Source: Symbiodinium natans (taxonomy: Eukaryota; Sar; Dinophyceae; Suessiales; Symbiodiniaceae). Taken from it: a stretch of DNA of 42,500 bases. The position numbers were made by a program, and so were the translations under genes. The stretch lies in assembly GCA_905221605.1 (NCBI GenBank), contig CAJNDS010000009.1, positions 190,001-232,500 of the forward strand, written 5' to 3'. Under the pieces are notes generated by a model. That model ran no database searches. It was not told the DNA's origin and worked only from the letters and a program-made list of their open reading frames with translations. This document shows positions 1 through 12,600 of the stretch, piece by piece. Numbering within the stretch: position 1 is the first letter of the stretch; each line of letters opens with the position of its first letter.

Positions 1-183
1 GGGACGAACCGCCCCAACCCTGCATACCCCGAGACCTAAACCCTAAGCCCCAAATACTCAAATTCGTAGTTTGGGTAGAGGGTCGTTGAGCCGGGGGGTA
101 GCACAGGATAGGATCACATCAGTAGTACTGGCGCTATGAGACTTGTATATCATGCGTGGTGGCCTTGGCGATTCGATGTCCAG

Positions 184-219
184 CTTCGAGTGGCCAACCG
201 CCGCACGCTACACACCCTC
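184..219 (+). CDS. candidate upstream exon of the carnosine N-methyltransferase-like gene
   Basis: After a CAG acceptor, an open stretch reads LRVANRRTLHTL. This resembles the conserved N-terminal segment of the N2227/CARNMT1 family, where an Arg/Asn-Arg rich stretch (RVNRTERQFRSLP-like in human) precedes the methyltransferase core. Strand and order agree with the better supported exons downstream. No donor was found that keeps the frame into the next candidate exon, so the right boundary is approximate. A chance open frame cannot be excluded. Confidence 0.35.
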
Positions 220-230
220 TAGATTTCAGG

Positions 231-293
231 GTTCAGGGTTCAGGGTTCAGGGTTCAGGGTTCAGGGTTCAGGGTTTAGGGTTTAGGGTTTAGG
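231..293. repeat. telomere-like array, TTCAGGG variant then TTTAGGG
   Basis: About six units of the variant TTCAGGG pass directly into TTTAGGG units. It lies in the inferred intron after the first candidate exon. Confidence 0.9.
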
Positions 294-405
294 GTAAGAG
301 TCATTTCTTTCAATGTGCCCTAATTTTCTATTCGTGCAGGACGTTCTAGGATTTGTTGGCGTATTGGAAGAAAGCGACTGCCCCAGTGTTTTCAGAGTAG
401 ATCAG

Positions 406-472
406 CACGCTGTGCCTGCGAACTCCCACACACTCGGCCTTTAGAATTCTGCAGAAGCTTCCCAGGGATTTT
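406..472 (+). CDS. candidate upstream exon, CARNMT-like gene
   Basis: After a CAG acceptor the frame reads TLCLRTPTHSAFRILQKLP, then RDF and a possible GA donor (GAACCC) at the start of a telomere-like array. The segment FRILQKLP could correspond to the helix just before the SAM-binding strand in CARNMT1 (IIKEILKNFP in human). The match is short. A different frame of the same region (from 340) is also open, so this is a weak call. Confidence 0.25.
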
Positions 473-573
473 GAACCCTAAACCCTACACCCTAAACCCG
501 AAACCGTAAACCCTAAACCCTAAAACCCAAACCCTAAACCCTAAACCCTAAACCCTAAACCCTAAACCCTAAA
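473..573. repeat. telomeric array (CCCTAAA)n
   Basis: Imperfect then near-perfect CCCTAAA units run between the candidate exon ending at 472 and the exon ending at 651. Confidence 0.92.
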
Positions 574-601
574 GAGTTTCTCGGGTTCTACTCGAACTGA
601 G

Positions 602-651
602 GCTGGCGCGCTTGCCCTTCGATCTGGTGCGCCTGGGCTACGCTGCCCAAG
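602..651 (+). CDS. CARNMT-like exon: (G)LARLPFDLVRLGYAAQ
   Basis: It matches the family segment after SAM motif I (GLGRLAWEIAMLGYACQ in human). The acceptor is CTGAG at 597-601 and the donor is GC at 652-653 (CAAG|GCCCAG). The exon ends on the first base of a Gly codon completed by exon 18613. The frame is open back to about 575 (VSRVLLELR), but that extension lacks the PGxG glycine loop. Confidence 0.8.
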
Positions 652-3600
652 GCCCAGTCTGCTGTTTCAAGGGTTTAGGGTTTAGGGTTTAGGGTTTAGG
701 GTTTAGGGTTCAGGCTTCAGGGTTCAGGGTTTAGGGTTCAGGGTTTAGAAGGTTCAGAGCTTAGGGTTTACAACGTTTGGGTTCAGGATTGCTGCTCCCA
801 CTCTCCCAACTTCCCTTTAAAATGATGTTTTTCAGGACTGCGCCTTGGGCCAAGGAGGGTTGGGGGGGGGGGGGGGGGGTGTCACGGTTTCGGGGGCAAA
901 CCTGGGCTCGATTATTTACATGTGTGCATATACATACATACATACATACATACATACATACATACATACATACATACATACATACATACATACTGTGAAG
1001 TCGACCAGCACTGGACTTGCACTAAGCCAATGCAATCACAGCCCGGTCACGCTGTTTTACGACTTCGTGAGTCCAAGCACTTGTGCAGCTACGCCTGAGT
1101 GCGTCCGGTCGGACCGCACAGCAACCTGGGAGCTACTGTACGACACTACCGTGCTCAAAGGCACAAGCTCGGTACTTGAGCCAAAATATTGGCATTGTTA
1201 CGAATTGCAAAACTACACATGCAAGGGAAAACTACAAGCTGCACTAGCACTAAGCAAGCACTCCATGCATGCTTTGACCTGCTCACATTCGCCCCTCAGC
1301 CGAGGCTTCCGGCTCACCAAGAGCTCATAGTGCGTCTAGCACTTCAGTAACGCGGCAAATGGGGTAGGGTGAGGGTGTCGCGTGCGACTCTGGTAGAGCC
1401 CGCACATCATGAGCATAGGCATGCGGCTTGGGCGGCAGCCCGCACTACCGGACGGACGCACGACGACAGCAACCCTCCACGACCCTAAACCACCCCAAGT
1501 CGCGAGCTCTCACCTTTGTGCAGACAGGCGAGGCTCCAGAGTACTGGGCAGGTCTTTGTGCTGCTAGTGCAAAGCTATGGTACAAATGTCCTAAGCTACG
1601 GCTACGGCTACTCACCTATCCGGAACTACCCTACGGGCTACCAGACTCAGCGAGAGCCGCGCACATGGCTTGTGCCGCAGGCAATGCAGCTCACACGCGC
1701 TTCGGCGAGCGCATTGCCGCGACCAGGACACGGTCCGCAGCACCTGCAAAAGAGCACCCTCAGCACGAGGGGCCACAGGCAGGGCGGAGGAGAAAGGTGC
1801 GGGGAATGCAAAATGGGCAGGTTTCCAACCTGCCGCGGCTTTTCGCCCGCAGTCAAGCAAAAGAAAATGCAAAAGGTTGGCGAAGCAACGTGCCGTGCTG
1901 CAACGCCTGCTCTGATAATGCGTGGATGCATACCACGCCGCGCCGACTGGCCGCAGCCTACTCGATACCCTGTGGAGCAGTGTTGGGGGCACGAGTGGCG
2001 TTGCCAGCAACGTTGGAGCTACTGGCTCGCTCCAACTGAGGGCGCCTTGCGACCGCCTCATCGAGGGAGAATGCCTCAGCCGACACCCTCTGGAAATCCT
2101 CGATGTAGGACTGCGCGACCGGGTGCGTCTTGGGGACCTCAAGCCTAAGCCCTGCCTCCGCATTGGCTTTGCTGCTTGTGGTAAAATTGAGGCTCCCAAT
2201 CAGCACCACCGCGCCATCAGGCCGCAGTAGGCAAAGGGCCTTGGCATGGTGAAGCCCTTGGATACCGGTACCTACTTTAGCCCCGCGGCCGTCGCGAGCA
2301 TAGGCGTCGCGCACGGATGAGCCGCAACCCACCTTCACCTCGGCTCCTGCAGCCGCCAAGCGTTTCAACGCTTGCCACTGCAGTTTGGTGCGGTGGCATT
2401 GTCCCATGTCGGCGACAATCCGAACGCCTGCGCCCTTGCTAAGCGACGCTTCGATTGCCTCGATGCAGGATGGGCAATCTAAGCTGTACGCCCGGATGTA
2501 GATCACATCCTCTGCTGCTCCAGACCCAAGCAGCGTTTGGGCGGCCTGAACGTATGGCCCGCCCGCAAGGAATTCCGCTTCTTTGACTGGAGAACTCCTA
2601 GCGGGGACTGGGCCCTTGTTCCTCCGGCTGGGTGTGCGCGCCACAGTGGCAGTGGCGGCACGTTGCACGAAGCCGGACTGTGCGTGGGCTGCGCTCGCTC
2701 CATCTGCTGGGGCCGCGGCCAGGTCACGACCCGCGAGCCCCTGAAAGCAGGAGAGCCCGCGGCTCTTGGCCGCAAGTTGGGAGAAACATCCTTCACTGTT
2801 CCCCAAACCCAACACAACCTTACCCTTAGCCAGGGCTTCGGAGGCGGTACTCCGAATGGAGTCTGTGAGCGCAGGACCCGCGCCTCGCTGGGCCGCGTGC
2901 AAAAACCCTAGGGATCGAGCGGTGTCCATTGCGGCATCGCAATGCCCGCAACGTCCCTCTGCTAGGTAAGCACGACAGCCACAGGCAGCTGTCTCCTCCT
3001 TGAGGTGCACCCAAACTTTATGGGTCACCCCTTTCTTAGTGCTCGCGACCTCAAACGTCGCTTCAGAGCCAAGGAGTTGAGACAGCCGCGCCTCAGGGGC
3101 CGCGGTGTTGCCATGTCGCAGATGCGCAATGCGATTGGCAACGGCACGACTCACGTACCACAGAACAGCGCCGCACAAGATCACTACTACCAGAGTGATG
3201 GCTGTTCCGGCGACCCACACGGTCCGCCTGGCCCCATGACCGATTTCCTCGACAACGTCGGCCGAAATTGTTGCAACCGCGTGCATGGAGTCCTCGACAA
3301 CATGCACAGCCCCGCGGTGCAACTGCAAAGCAATCGGCGCCGATGCTGCAGCCGCCAGGCCCCACCAGCCGTTGATGTTCCCGTTGAGGGCGTGCATCAA
3401 CCGATTGAGGAGCCCGCGACCCAGGAAAAAGGGGGTCCGCGGCGGAAGCGGAACACTTGGCGGCGGCCGGGCCGACCCGCACGGTAAGGCTGGGACCCAG
3501 CTTGTGCTTGGGCGGGGTTGGAGCGCGGCAACTATGCCCGCGGCGTAAGCGCCCCAGGCGTACCTGCCCCTCCCCTTGGGCTTGCCCTTGGCATCGGACT

Positions 3601-6600
3601 TGCCTCTGCCCTTCGGCTTGCCCTGGCCCTTGCCACGGGCGTCTGCCCAAGCACTCCAAGGGTCGCGGCCCTTGCCGTACGTCGCCTCTTCGCGACGTCG
3701 CTTACCGCCCCTCTTCTTGTGTTTGTTTCTAAGAAGAGGTTGGATGGTTTCTTGGTCCATCGCACGATTGGCCAGAAGGATCTCGTACTCCAGCTCGTCC
3801 TGGCTGCTTTCGGAGCCCGAGTCCCTCTCTTCGCCACGCCGCGGATCAGGGATCCCGCGAGAGACGACCTCTGCCAAACGGAGAGGGGTGCTGCAGCGAA
3901 AGCACAGCTGCCTGAATGAAAGATTCCATTCATAGCAGTTAGGGCACTGCCACCCTGCTATGCGGAGCGCCTCGCTGATGTGATCATCGCGCTCCGCCTT
4001 CTCCGCCTGGCGCCGCTCTCGCTTCTTGGCGCGCTCGGCCGCCTGCGCCTCCTCGGCCGCCTGGAGGGCTTCAGCGAGTTCCTCATCGCTGAGAAGCCTC
4101 GCGGCATCCGCCCGCGCTTGTTGTTCTTCAAGCTCTTCGGCAGAAAACCTCCGCCTCCATTGCTCTGGCGCGGTTTGAGGGTCTACCTCCCACCACCCGA
4201 TGTCGATCCCGTTGATCCATCGGCCGTCGCACGGGGCACCCGCATTCGGGCCGCCCGCGTGCGTGGTGAGGCACTGGTCCTCGGTAACCGGGTTGATGGC
4301 TTCGCAGAAGAAGCACCGCCAGCTGCCGTAGGGGTAAAAGCGGCCTTCGACGTAGGCTCGGTTGGCTGGGAGGGCGACATCGTCCGCCTCATCCGCGGTG
4401 CCTGCCTCCATCTCAACCGAGACCTCCTCGTCCTTGACAACCTCAGCTTCCTCCTCCTGTTCCTCCTTGACCAGGGGCTCTTTTTGCTCCCGGCCAACGT
4501 TGAGGTGGGACTCAGTGCGAACCTCGGCGCGCATCAAAATGACGTCAAGGCTGTCCGCGGCTGGGTCGCCCGCGAAGAAGGAATCGATCTCCTGGGCATG
4601 GAGATCGTCAAGAGGCGTCACCAGGTCTGGCGAGTAATCCCGCTTGGAACGACGCTCTGCAAGGCGTTGCTGAACGTCGCTCGTCGGCGGCTCGAGGGCC
4701 CGCCCGCGCGGAGCGGCCTCCCGCGGAGGTCCCGGCTCGGCCTCCTCCGTGGGCTCGCTCTTGGGCGTGGACCCTCCACCGCTACTCTCTGGAGCGGGAT
4801 CCAGCTCGGGGTCATCGCGAAGCCACCCCGGTGGATGACTACCACCATAAATGTGGTGCGATCCGTCCTCAAGCTGGATTCGGTCCCCTCTCTTCAGGAG
4901 CGGGACCTTCGAGTGATCGTACCCGTTGGCTTTGTGGTACCGAATCACTCGGAGCATGGGCACCTCCCCATACTCACCGTCCTTTCCTCGGCGGAACAAC
5001 CGTCCCCGCCAGTCTTGACGAAAAGGGTCAAGAGGTGCGGAGGGGCTGATCCCCAGGTTGGGCGGAAGAGAGGCGCCATGGCAGGCCGCCTGATGCAAGT
5101 GGTATTGCACCAGCGACTCAAAGGCCAGCCCGCATCCAGGAGCTGAGCATCCATAGTGGCCGTCAGCGTTGGGGCGAGGCTCCTCTGGGGCCGGGGCGGA
5201 CTGGACGGTCCCGCCTCCTGAAGGCCTGGCGGAACTGCTCGATCCCGCACCCCCGGGGGCATCCTGACCATCGTCAGACACCTCTTCCCCGTCGGCGCCT
5301 TCCCCGGCCGCCCGATTCTCTCCCTCACGGCGCAGAGTTTTGAGGGATTCCTCACGCTTGGTGATCTTTTCTAGCTTCACCATCGCGGTTCCCGCCACCT
5401 CCAGTATCTTCGACTGGAGCTTCTGCGCTCTCAGAAGAGCTTCGGACCGCGCGAGGTACTCCTTCGCGCTGCTGACCACCGATTGGCCAAGCTCGAGGAA
5501 TCCTTCCTCTGTGCTCTCGGCCTGGGCCCCACCAGCGGGCTCTTCGTCCTCCTTCACCTTGACCGCGGCTTGAGGCGCCCGCGTGTCGGGAAGATCCGAG
5601 CTGGAACTATCTTCCTCGACACCTTCAGCTTCTTGGGCTGCCTCTTCCTCGAGCGAGTCTTCGGCCTCGAGGACATTGGGGCCAGGGACGTTGCGCCTAG
5701 GGTACACCTTGGGCTTCGCTGGAACGATCGAAGTCTTAGGAGCCCCTGAAGCACGCCCTTTGGCCTTAGGCGCGGCGGCCTTAGGAGGGGTAACAGGTTG
5801 GGCGGCCCCCGCGGCCATGACACGGCCCGCAGGGGCCAGCAGAACCGTCGAGGAGCTCGCCGCGCCACTGCTGGCCGCAGCAGCTTGGGACGCTTGGACC
5901 GTGCCCAGTTTCGGTCCTCGCCCCAACGGCGGGTGGGGGCCCGCACTGGTGTCGCCTAAACTCCTTAGGTCGACATGCTGGATCAACCGATCCACTTCTA
6001 ACTCAGCAATTAAGACTGAGTAAACAGGCGAGCCTTTGGGGAGTGCCCAGATGCGGGAGATGCCGGTGGCTCTAATCTGGCCAGTGAGAGCCACCCCATC
6101 TGCTCCCGCATAGATAGGCACTCCGGCGTCCCGCAGGACCGCCAACCGGACCTCGACTATGCAAGTCGATCCGCGGCGGAACCCGCGTCTCCCGTCCTCC
6201 CACTGCGTGGGGCAGTGCCCTAGGACGTAGTGCACCCCGAGGCGGCCTCCCGGCCCGCCGCCGGGGATCAAGCCATTCTGAATCAGGCTTGGCACGACAT
6301 GCAGGTCCGTGCCGTGCCACATGGCCGGGCCATACCGATATATAAGATCGTTGATGGCGGTCTCACTTAGGCCCTCCATCATGAACCCCATAGGATGGCC
6401 GCAATCGGCCGAGTGGCCTTGAAAGGCACGCAAGAAGCCAGCGTGCGAGGTATCCAACCTCGGTTTCCGCTGGTTGGCGTCGTGCGCGACCGCCTGGTTG
6501 TACTGGTTGATGGTGATGCCGAGTTGTTCGATCAACTCATCAACCGGGTAGAGGCCGCCTGGAGCGAACCGGCCTCTACAACCAGCTTCGCCGTGCCGCA

Positions 6601-9600
6601 TGCATCGGACTAGCATGCGCTGCACGTCGTCGATCGTGGGCGGGCCCTTTCGGCCCTTAGGGCCTGGACTCTTGCTCTTGCCCCTGCCCTTCGACCCTCC
6701 TCCACCCATCGCGGCACTGAGGCCCGCGGCTTTGCTGGACCTCCGATGGGCGAGGAAAACCTGACGCGCCCTTGAGCGGCCAGGACACGGCCCGCTGCAA
6801 GGGGCCGGTGTGCAGTAGTGGTAGGCAGCCGCTCCCGCGCGGCCAGGGCACGGCCCGCAGCGGGGCCTTGTGGTTGACCACGAAGGTCCGGGCGACCGAT
6901 CGGTCGCTCCCGCGCGGTCTGGTCGCGACCCGCAGCGGGGCGCAGTGCACAGGCACGAACGCGGGGAGGGACTACCTACCCTAGGTTCTACAACACACTT
7001 GAACCGCTGCGGCGGGGTTTTGGGGAGTTTCCTTAAGGTCTGGGCTCTAAGGCTTCTAAGGCTTCTGCTTCGACCTTGGACCGAACCTCTAGGCCTGCTT
7101 GCAAAACACTGGCTGCGAGACAGAGGAACGAAGCTGCACGCAACGAACGACGAAAAATCCTTCTGCCCGCAGACCGGCGACCTGGGAAACGGCCCGCCCC
7201 AAAAACACCCGCCCTGAACACAGAAACACCCGAACAGCCCCAACATCCTGAGCATCAGAACGCGCGTGGGGTGATTCTGGTCTGAGCGCGCCGCGTCATG
7301 GTTCGCGCGCTTGGTGTTGTGCGCACCGCGAACGCCTAAGGCTTCAAGAGCAGACGACGCGCTCTGCGGAGCTGCGACTGCCCCTTTGGCGCACGCTTCG
7401 CGCACCGCCCCCTCGGCTTGGGCATCAGTGAAAAACTGCCCATCAATGACCCTACCCGTCCTAACAGTAAGATCATCCACGTAGGCTATCCACTCCTTAG
7501 TATACTTAAGGCGCCTACCTCTGCCGGGGGCATAGGCCCTATCAACCACAAAGTTGAAATCATCTGGGCCGTTAATCGGGCCAAAGGTGAGGCCGACAGG
7601 GAGATATTTCCCTGATCTTGCCACAATGGCCAACACCTCGCGAGCACGCTTGGTGTTCCTAATTTGATTAAACCCACTAACCGCATCCACGAAGGTATAC
7701 CAAACCGAACCTACTGCGGCGGCGAGCACATCGCTACCCCGCCGACAATAGTACGTGGAGCGCTTAATTCGGGCATTCACACGGCGGTAGTCAACCACCA
7801 AGCGTCGCTTCCTATGCCGCTTGTAGCTGGGCATTTCCTTGGTCGGAAACGGCGCAGATCCCCAAGCCGAGCTGCCGCGGATCAACTGACCCCGCTTGCA
7901 TTCTTCTTCAAGCTTGTCGTCGACCCATTGCGCGGACTCGCCCCTCAGACTGTGAGGCTGGGACGAGACCGGCGGCCCGGTGGGGATGCAGTCATGGGCG
8001 AACTTCCTGACCGTGGTCCTGGTGGTGTCCTCCACCCAGAACCCAGCGGCCTTTCGCCGTATGACCTCCCTGACGGCTGCGATGTCAGCATCGGTCAGCC
8101 CTGGTCTGGTTGGTCCAGGCTCGATCTTCAAACCCGACCATACGAGGTCTCTATAGGCCTCGGTGCGCCTAGGATCCTCCGCGACCTTCTCGCCCGCAAG
8201 AGCATAGACCTCAAGGTCAGCCCGGACGGAATCCCAGTCCTTGGCGTCCGCCTTGGTTCGCCAAAACGCTTCCTTCTCAGCGGCGTACTTATCCACCTCC
8301 TTATCCAGCTCCGCACGCTCTGCTGGCGTGAGGTCCTCGCCCGAGCGCACGTCCGGGAGGGGAACGACTGGAGAGGGCTGTGGCGCAGCCGCGGCGCTAT
8401 CAGCACCCGCAGTGGCTGGAAAGCTTTCAACTGCAGCGGTGCACAGCTCTTCTGCGCCCCTCAGACCAAGGTCCTGGAGCGATGCGCAGAAAGCCGCCCC
8501 TATGAGGTTGTAGTCGGCTTGCGCGCGCCCAACGTGCTTGTGCTGCACTGCGCCTAACGCATCCGGCCTACTACACCTCAAACCTACCGATTCTAAGCTG
8601 AAATCGGCGAGCCACAGGGCCCCGCTCTCAACGAGGTTGCCGCGGCCACTGGCCCGCGCGAACTGGCATATGTCAGCCCGCACGAAAGCCCAAGGCCAGC
8701 GTGGCTCTGCGAGCGTCCCAAACAAGGCGCCCCACTCCTCTAGCCGCCAGGGTTCCCACTCGCCTTTTTGTGCCTGCAAATGCAGCGCGACGTGGGCGCC
8801 CGCGTGCGTGCGTTCCTGCGCACACCGGACGACTAGCTGGAGGAAAGCCCGGGGCACATTCTTGCCCTCAAGCCCAATCACGAGCACCTTCGGCTCTGTG
8901 CGCAAAACAGCGCCGCTAATTGCCTCTAAGTGCCCTTCTGCGGCCAGGTTCCAGGTGATCCCGTAGGCCTGCTTGCCTTGCACAAAAGCTGGAACAACCC
9001 TGTACCCGTGCCTCCTAGCCGCGTCGGAGACGACCGCGTCACCCCAAGCAACCTCTAAGACATCGGCAACCCCTCCAAGGAAATACTGCCGGAACCAACT
9101 CTCGACAGCACCCGACTCCGGGGACGACCTAGGCTGCAACACGCGGGGTTCTGCGACCAAGAGGTCCGCGAGGGCCTCTCGGATCGAGAGCACACCCGTG
9201 CTGGCGCGAGACGCTCTCTCGAGCGTCCTGTCCTGCAACGAGTACGCTCCCTTGTCCAACTTTCTGGCCGAGGCTGCAGCAAGCACGCCGTCGCGGTTCA
9301 GGTCGATCTTGGAAATGATCTCCCTGACGGAAACCGCTTCGTGGGCCGGACGAGTCCCCTCTGAAAGCGTGAGCGCACCGTCCTCGGCGATGAATGCAAG
9401 CCGCCATTTGACGCGAACCCCGCTGGCGTCGGGGAGATAGCGGTGCACGCCGACCTGCGCACGGGCAGCATCTACCTGCGTAACCCGTCCTAACCTGCAC
9501 ACCTTAGGGCCTCCACCTACACCCCGATAGGCAATGCGGTCGCCAAGGCGGAGGACGAAGTCCCTCCCGCGCCTGGTCAGCGTGAACTCCACTTGCTTGG

Positions 9601-12600
9601 CGTCGCCTTGAACCTGTTGCCCTAAGCTGGGGCGAGACGAGCCGTCCCCGCCGGTTCCATCGTCCTCAAAGACGACCGGCTCGCGGGATTCCGCGCCATC
9701 TGCATCCGCAGGAACAAGAATGCAGTCTTCTGCGTGCGCCTCCATCGGGCCGCGCCGGGCGGAAGAAGTACCCCCCGACTCCATCGACACGGGCTCCAAG
9801 GTGAGCCTGTGGCCCTTGACTTCCAACACGCGCCAGGGGCCGGTCAGACCCGGTTTCCAAGGCACACGCCCCGCCCCCTCTGAACGGGCCCTCGGAGCGT
9901 TCCAGACCACTCGGTCGCCTGGCTTAAGGTCCACAGTGCGCCTATGGCGATTTGCAAGTTTCGCCCGCGCTTCTGAAGACCGCGTCCAGTGCTCTCGGAC
10001 CGCAGCAGCTAGTTCCGAGAACTGCTTAAACTGGCTCCGAGCCCAATCAGAGATGGGTTCGAACTGCAAGGCGTCTCGCAGGACGTCCTTTTCAAGTGGT
10101 AGAGCGAGCGACCAGCTCCGCTCTAGGTCCCTCGGGGTATACCCGTGGGGTCCCGGAGTGTTATCTATGACGTACTCCGCCACCACGAGCCAATCCGACC
10201 AAGCTTCGGAAAGGGAGGCGCCGACTTGCCTGACGACCGCCCCCAACACCTTTTGAACTTCTTGGTGGACCCGCTCGTTTGCGCCCAACTCACAAGGCCT
10301 CAAGGGCGCGCTGAACCGCCACTCGGTCCCAAGCATAGCGCTGAGTTCTGCCATGAGCGCATTCTTGAACTCTGGCCCTCTATCCGACCTGATGAGGCTC
10401 GGGATCGTCCTGCTGCGAAGCACACAGCGCACGAACGCCCTCCTGACTTCAGCATGAGTCAGAGACCTCATCGGCTCGAGGAGGACAGCATGACTGAGGC
10501 AATCGAAGTACGTAAGCGAGTACCTATGCCCCTCCCTGTCCTCTCGGTTCGGACCTTCACAGTCCACGCTGACTTCCTGCCAGCATGTCTCGGCGCCACA
10601 TTTGACCGCACGAGCTTCAACCTTCGTCGGTCGAGAGCGGCCTTTAATGCAAGCGAGACATTTGGCGACCCAGGTCCGCACATCTTTCTCTAAGTCGGGC
10701 CACCAGACTGCCCTCTCTAGCAGCTTGACGGTAACCTCAGCAGACCTATGGGCCCCAAGGACTCCACAGTGGACTGAATTGTAGCAAGCGCGGCGCCAGG
10801 TCACCCCATTCGCGCCCGCAGCCCCGTTGGGAACCACTGGGACAACGACGGTTTGACCCGTCCTGAGGGTCACCTCGCGCTCAAGCAACCCGTCTCCGGA
10901 TATCTCCATTGGCGGCTCTGGCTTGCGAATCGAGCCCGCCAATGAGGGATCGCGCCGCTGACCCTCGTACCACGCCGTACGAAGGGATCCCGTGACTCGG
11001 AACTCCGAAATGTTCGCCGCGTCCCTTGCCTCGACCGCAAGCTGCTCACGACGATTTTCGTCCTCCTCCGCGATCAGGCTCAAAGACGGAACACCGCCCT
11101 TAAACTCGACCTTGACCTTGGTTGAGGAATGGTCCCAAATGCACAGGATGGGGCTATGGCTAACGAGCTCTAGAACCACTGCAGGGCCCTTGTGCTCTTC
11201 ACCCATAAACGCCAAAACTCTACCCTTCAGCTTGCACTCATTGGCATTCTTCCCGCGACTGATAGCGCCCGCGGTCCAATGCCCTTCTACGCCCTCGTTG
11301 GACGAAGAGAATTGAGCAAGGACCCTTGACGCCTGCAGGGTAGACCTGCGGGGATCCGAAGCTGCTTCTCCGGTTGCCCGCCAGCCAATGACCTGAGTAA
11401 CCCTACCCACAAGGGCTATCAGCTTGCCGAAGGAGGGGTCTAAGGCAACCTCTTTACCATTAGACCTCCAGAGCACTTCACACTGCTCATTCACGACATG
11501 TCTGTGGCCGTGCCAGTTCACCACTGACGACCAATGCACGACGATGTCGCCCTGAACCACATTCAGGGGCGAGCAGTTGTGCCCCGCCGCCACAGCACCA
11601 TCTTCTCTGACCACCCATGTGGTCCAGTAAGGCTTCACATCGCCCCACTTGGAAAGATCCTTGTGCTGGGAGCCGAGGCTGAGCTTCATGGAATGGCTCT
11701 TCTTCCATATCTTCCCACTCAGCATGCCATATGCAGTGGGAACTGGAGCATCTTTGGGCGTAGTCCTAAACCCTACCGCCCATTGCTGGATGGTTGAGGA
11801 CCTAACCCTAACCAAACCTCCTGTCCTATCCAAAGTTGCAAGGACGGAGTTGACCTCTAGGCCCACCTCATGGGCCTCAAGGTCGCCCTCAAGCGGAGGT
11901 TCGGGCTCCTCCCGCTCGGCTATCTCTACCGAGGTATCGACTGCCTCTTTCTCGATGCAGGCGGGGCAGCGAGAAAACAGGTAGGTCCGCTTGCCGCAGA
12001 TGCACAGACCCTCATGGTCCCAGAGGGGTCGTGACGGTTCGTCCAGCATCCCTCTAATGCTGGCATCATCAATGGAACGAACCGCGTCCAGCCTCAAGGA
12101 CCGCAGAACCTCCGCCCCCAATGCCTGCTTCCCTACGATCCCAAAACCTCGCAGGGGAGGCTCCGGAAAATCCTTCTTGAGTTCCGGACAAGCCTCGGCC
12201 ACTTCCAAGTGGCCTTGCTGCGTGCGCCAAAGGCGTGGCCGCACCGCCCAGATAGCCTTGATGCCTGCCCAAGCCTCTCCTACAGCCCTGGCTTCCTTGC
12301 GCTGCAGGTTCCTTGCTTGGAGCGTGAGCTCAACAACCAAAGGCCACCTAAGGACGGCTGTGACAAGCCCGCCTTGCCCTAGTCCTACGAGGAACTGCGG
12401 ACGAAACCCCGAAGCTTCCCTAAGAACCTTGGCACACGAAGTAAGCAAGTCGACCCTGATCCGCTTGATCTTCTTGGTCCCTGCGAGCCTGCCGGCCCCG
12501 CAATCAAAATGCGAGGCAAGCCCGTCGGTATCCTCAAACGGACCCCAACAACCCCTGACAGCCACAGAAACTCCAGGGAGGCTCGCTTGAAAAACGCGCC

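Noticed and set aside
990-993. ATAC as a firm 4-bp target-site duplication
   Set aside because: It lies in a CATA microsatellite, where a matching flank has about a one-in-four chance; kept only as consistent evidence.
994-1330. Protein encoded on the plus strand across the LTR
   Set aside because: The same frame is open in both LTR copies only because the LTRs are identical; no known motif, and it is antisense to the element.
1428-2199. Overlapping open frames on both strands near the 3' end of the retroelement
   Set aside because: They are GC-driven shadows of ORF2 and its 3' UTR with no domain features.
3980-5146. 388-aa plus-strand frame inside the retroelement
   Set aside because: Antisense of the acidic, GC-rich zinc-finger region of ORF2; Leu/Arg-rich, typical of shadow frames.
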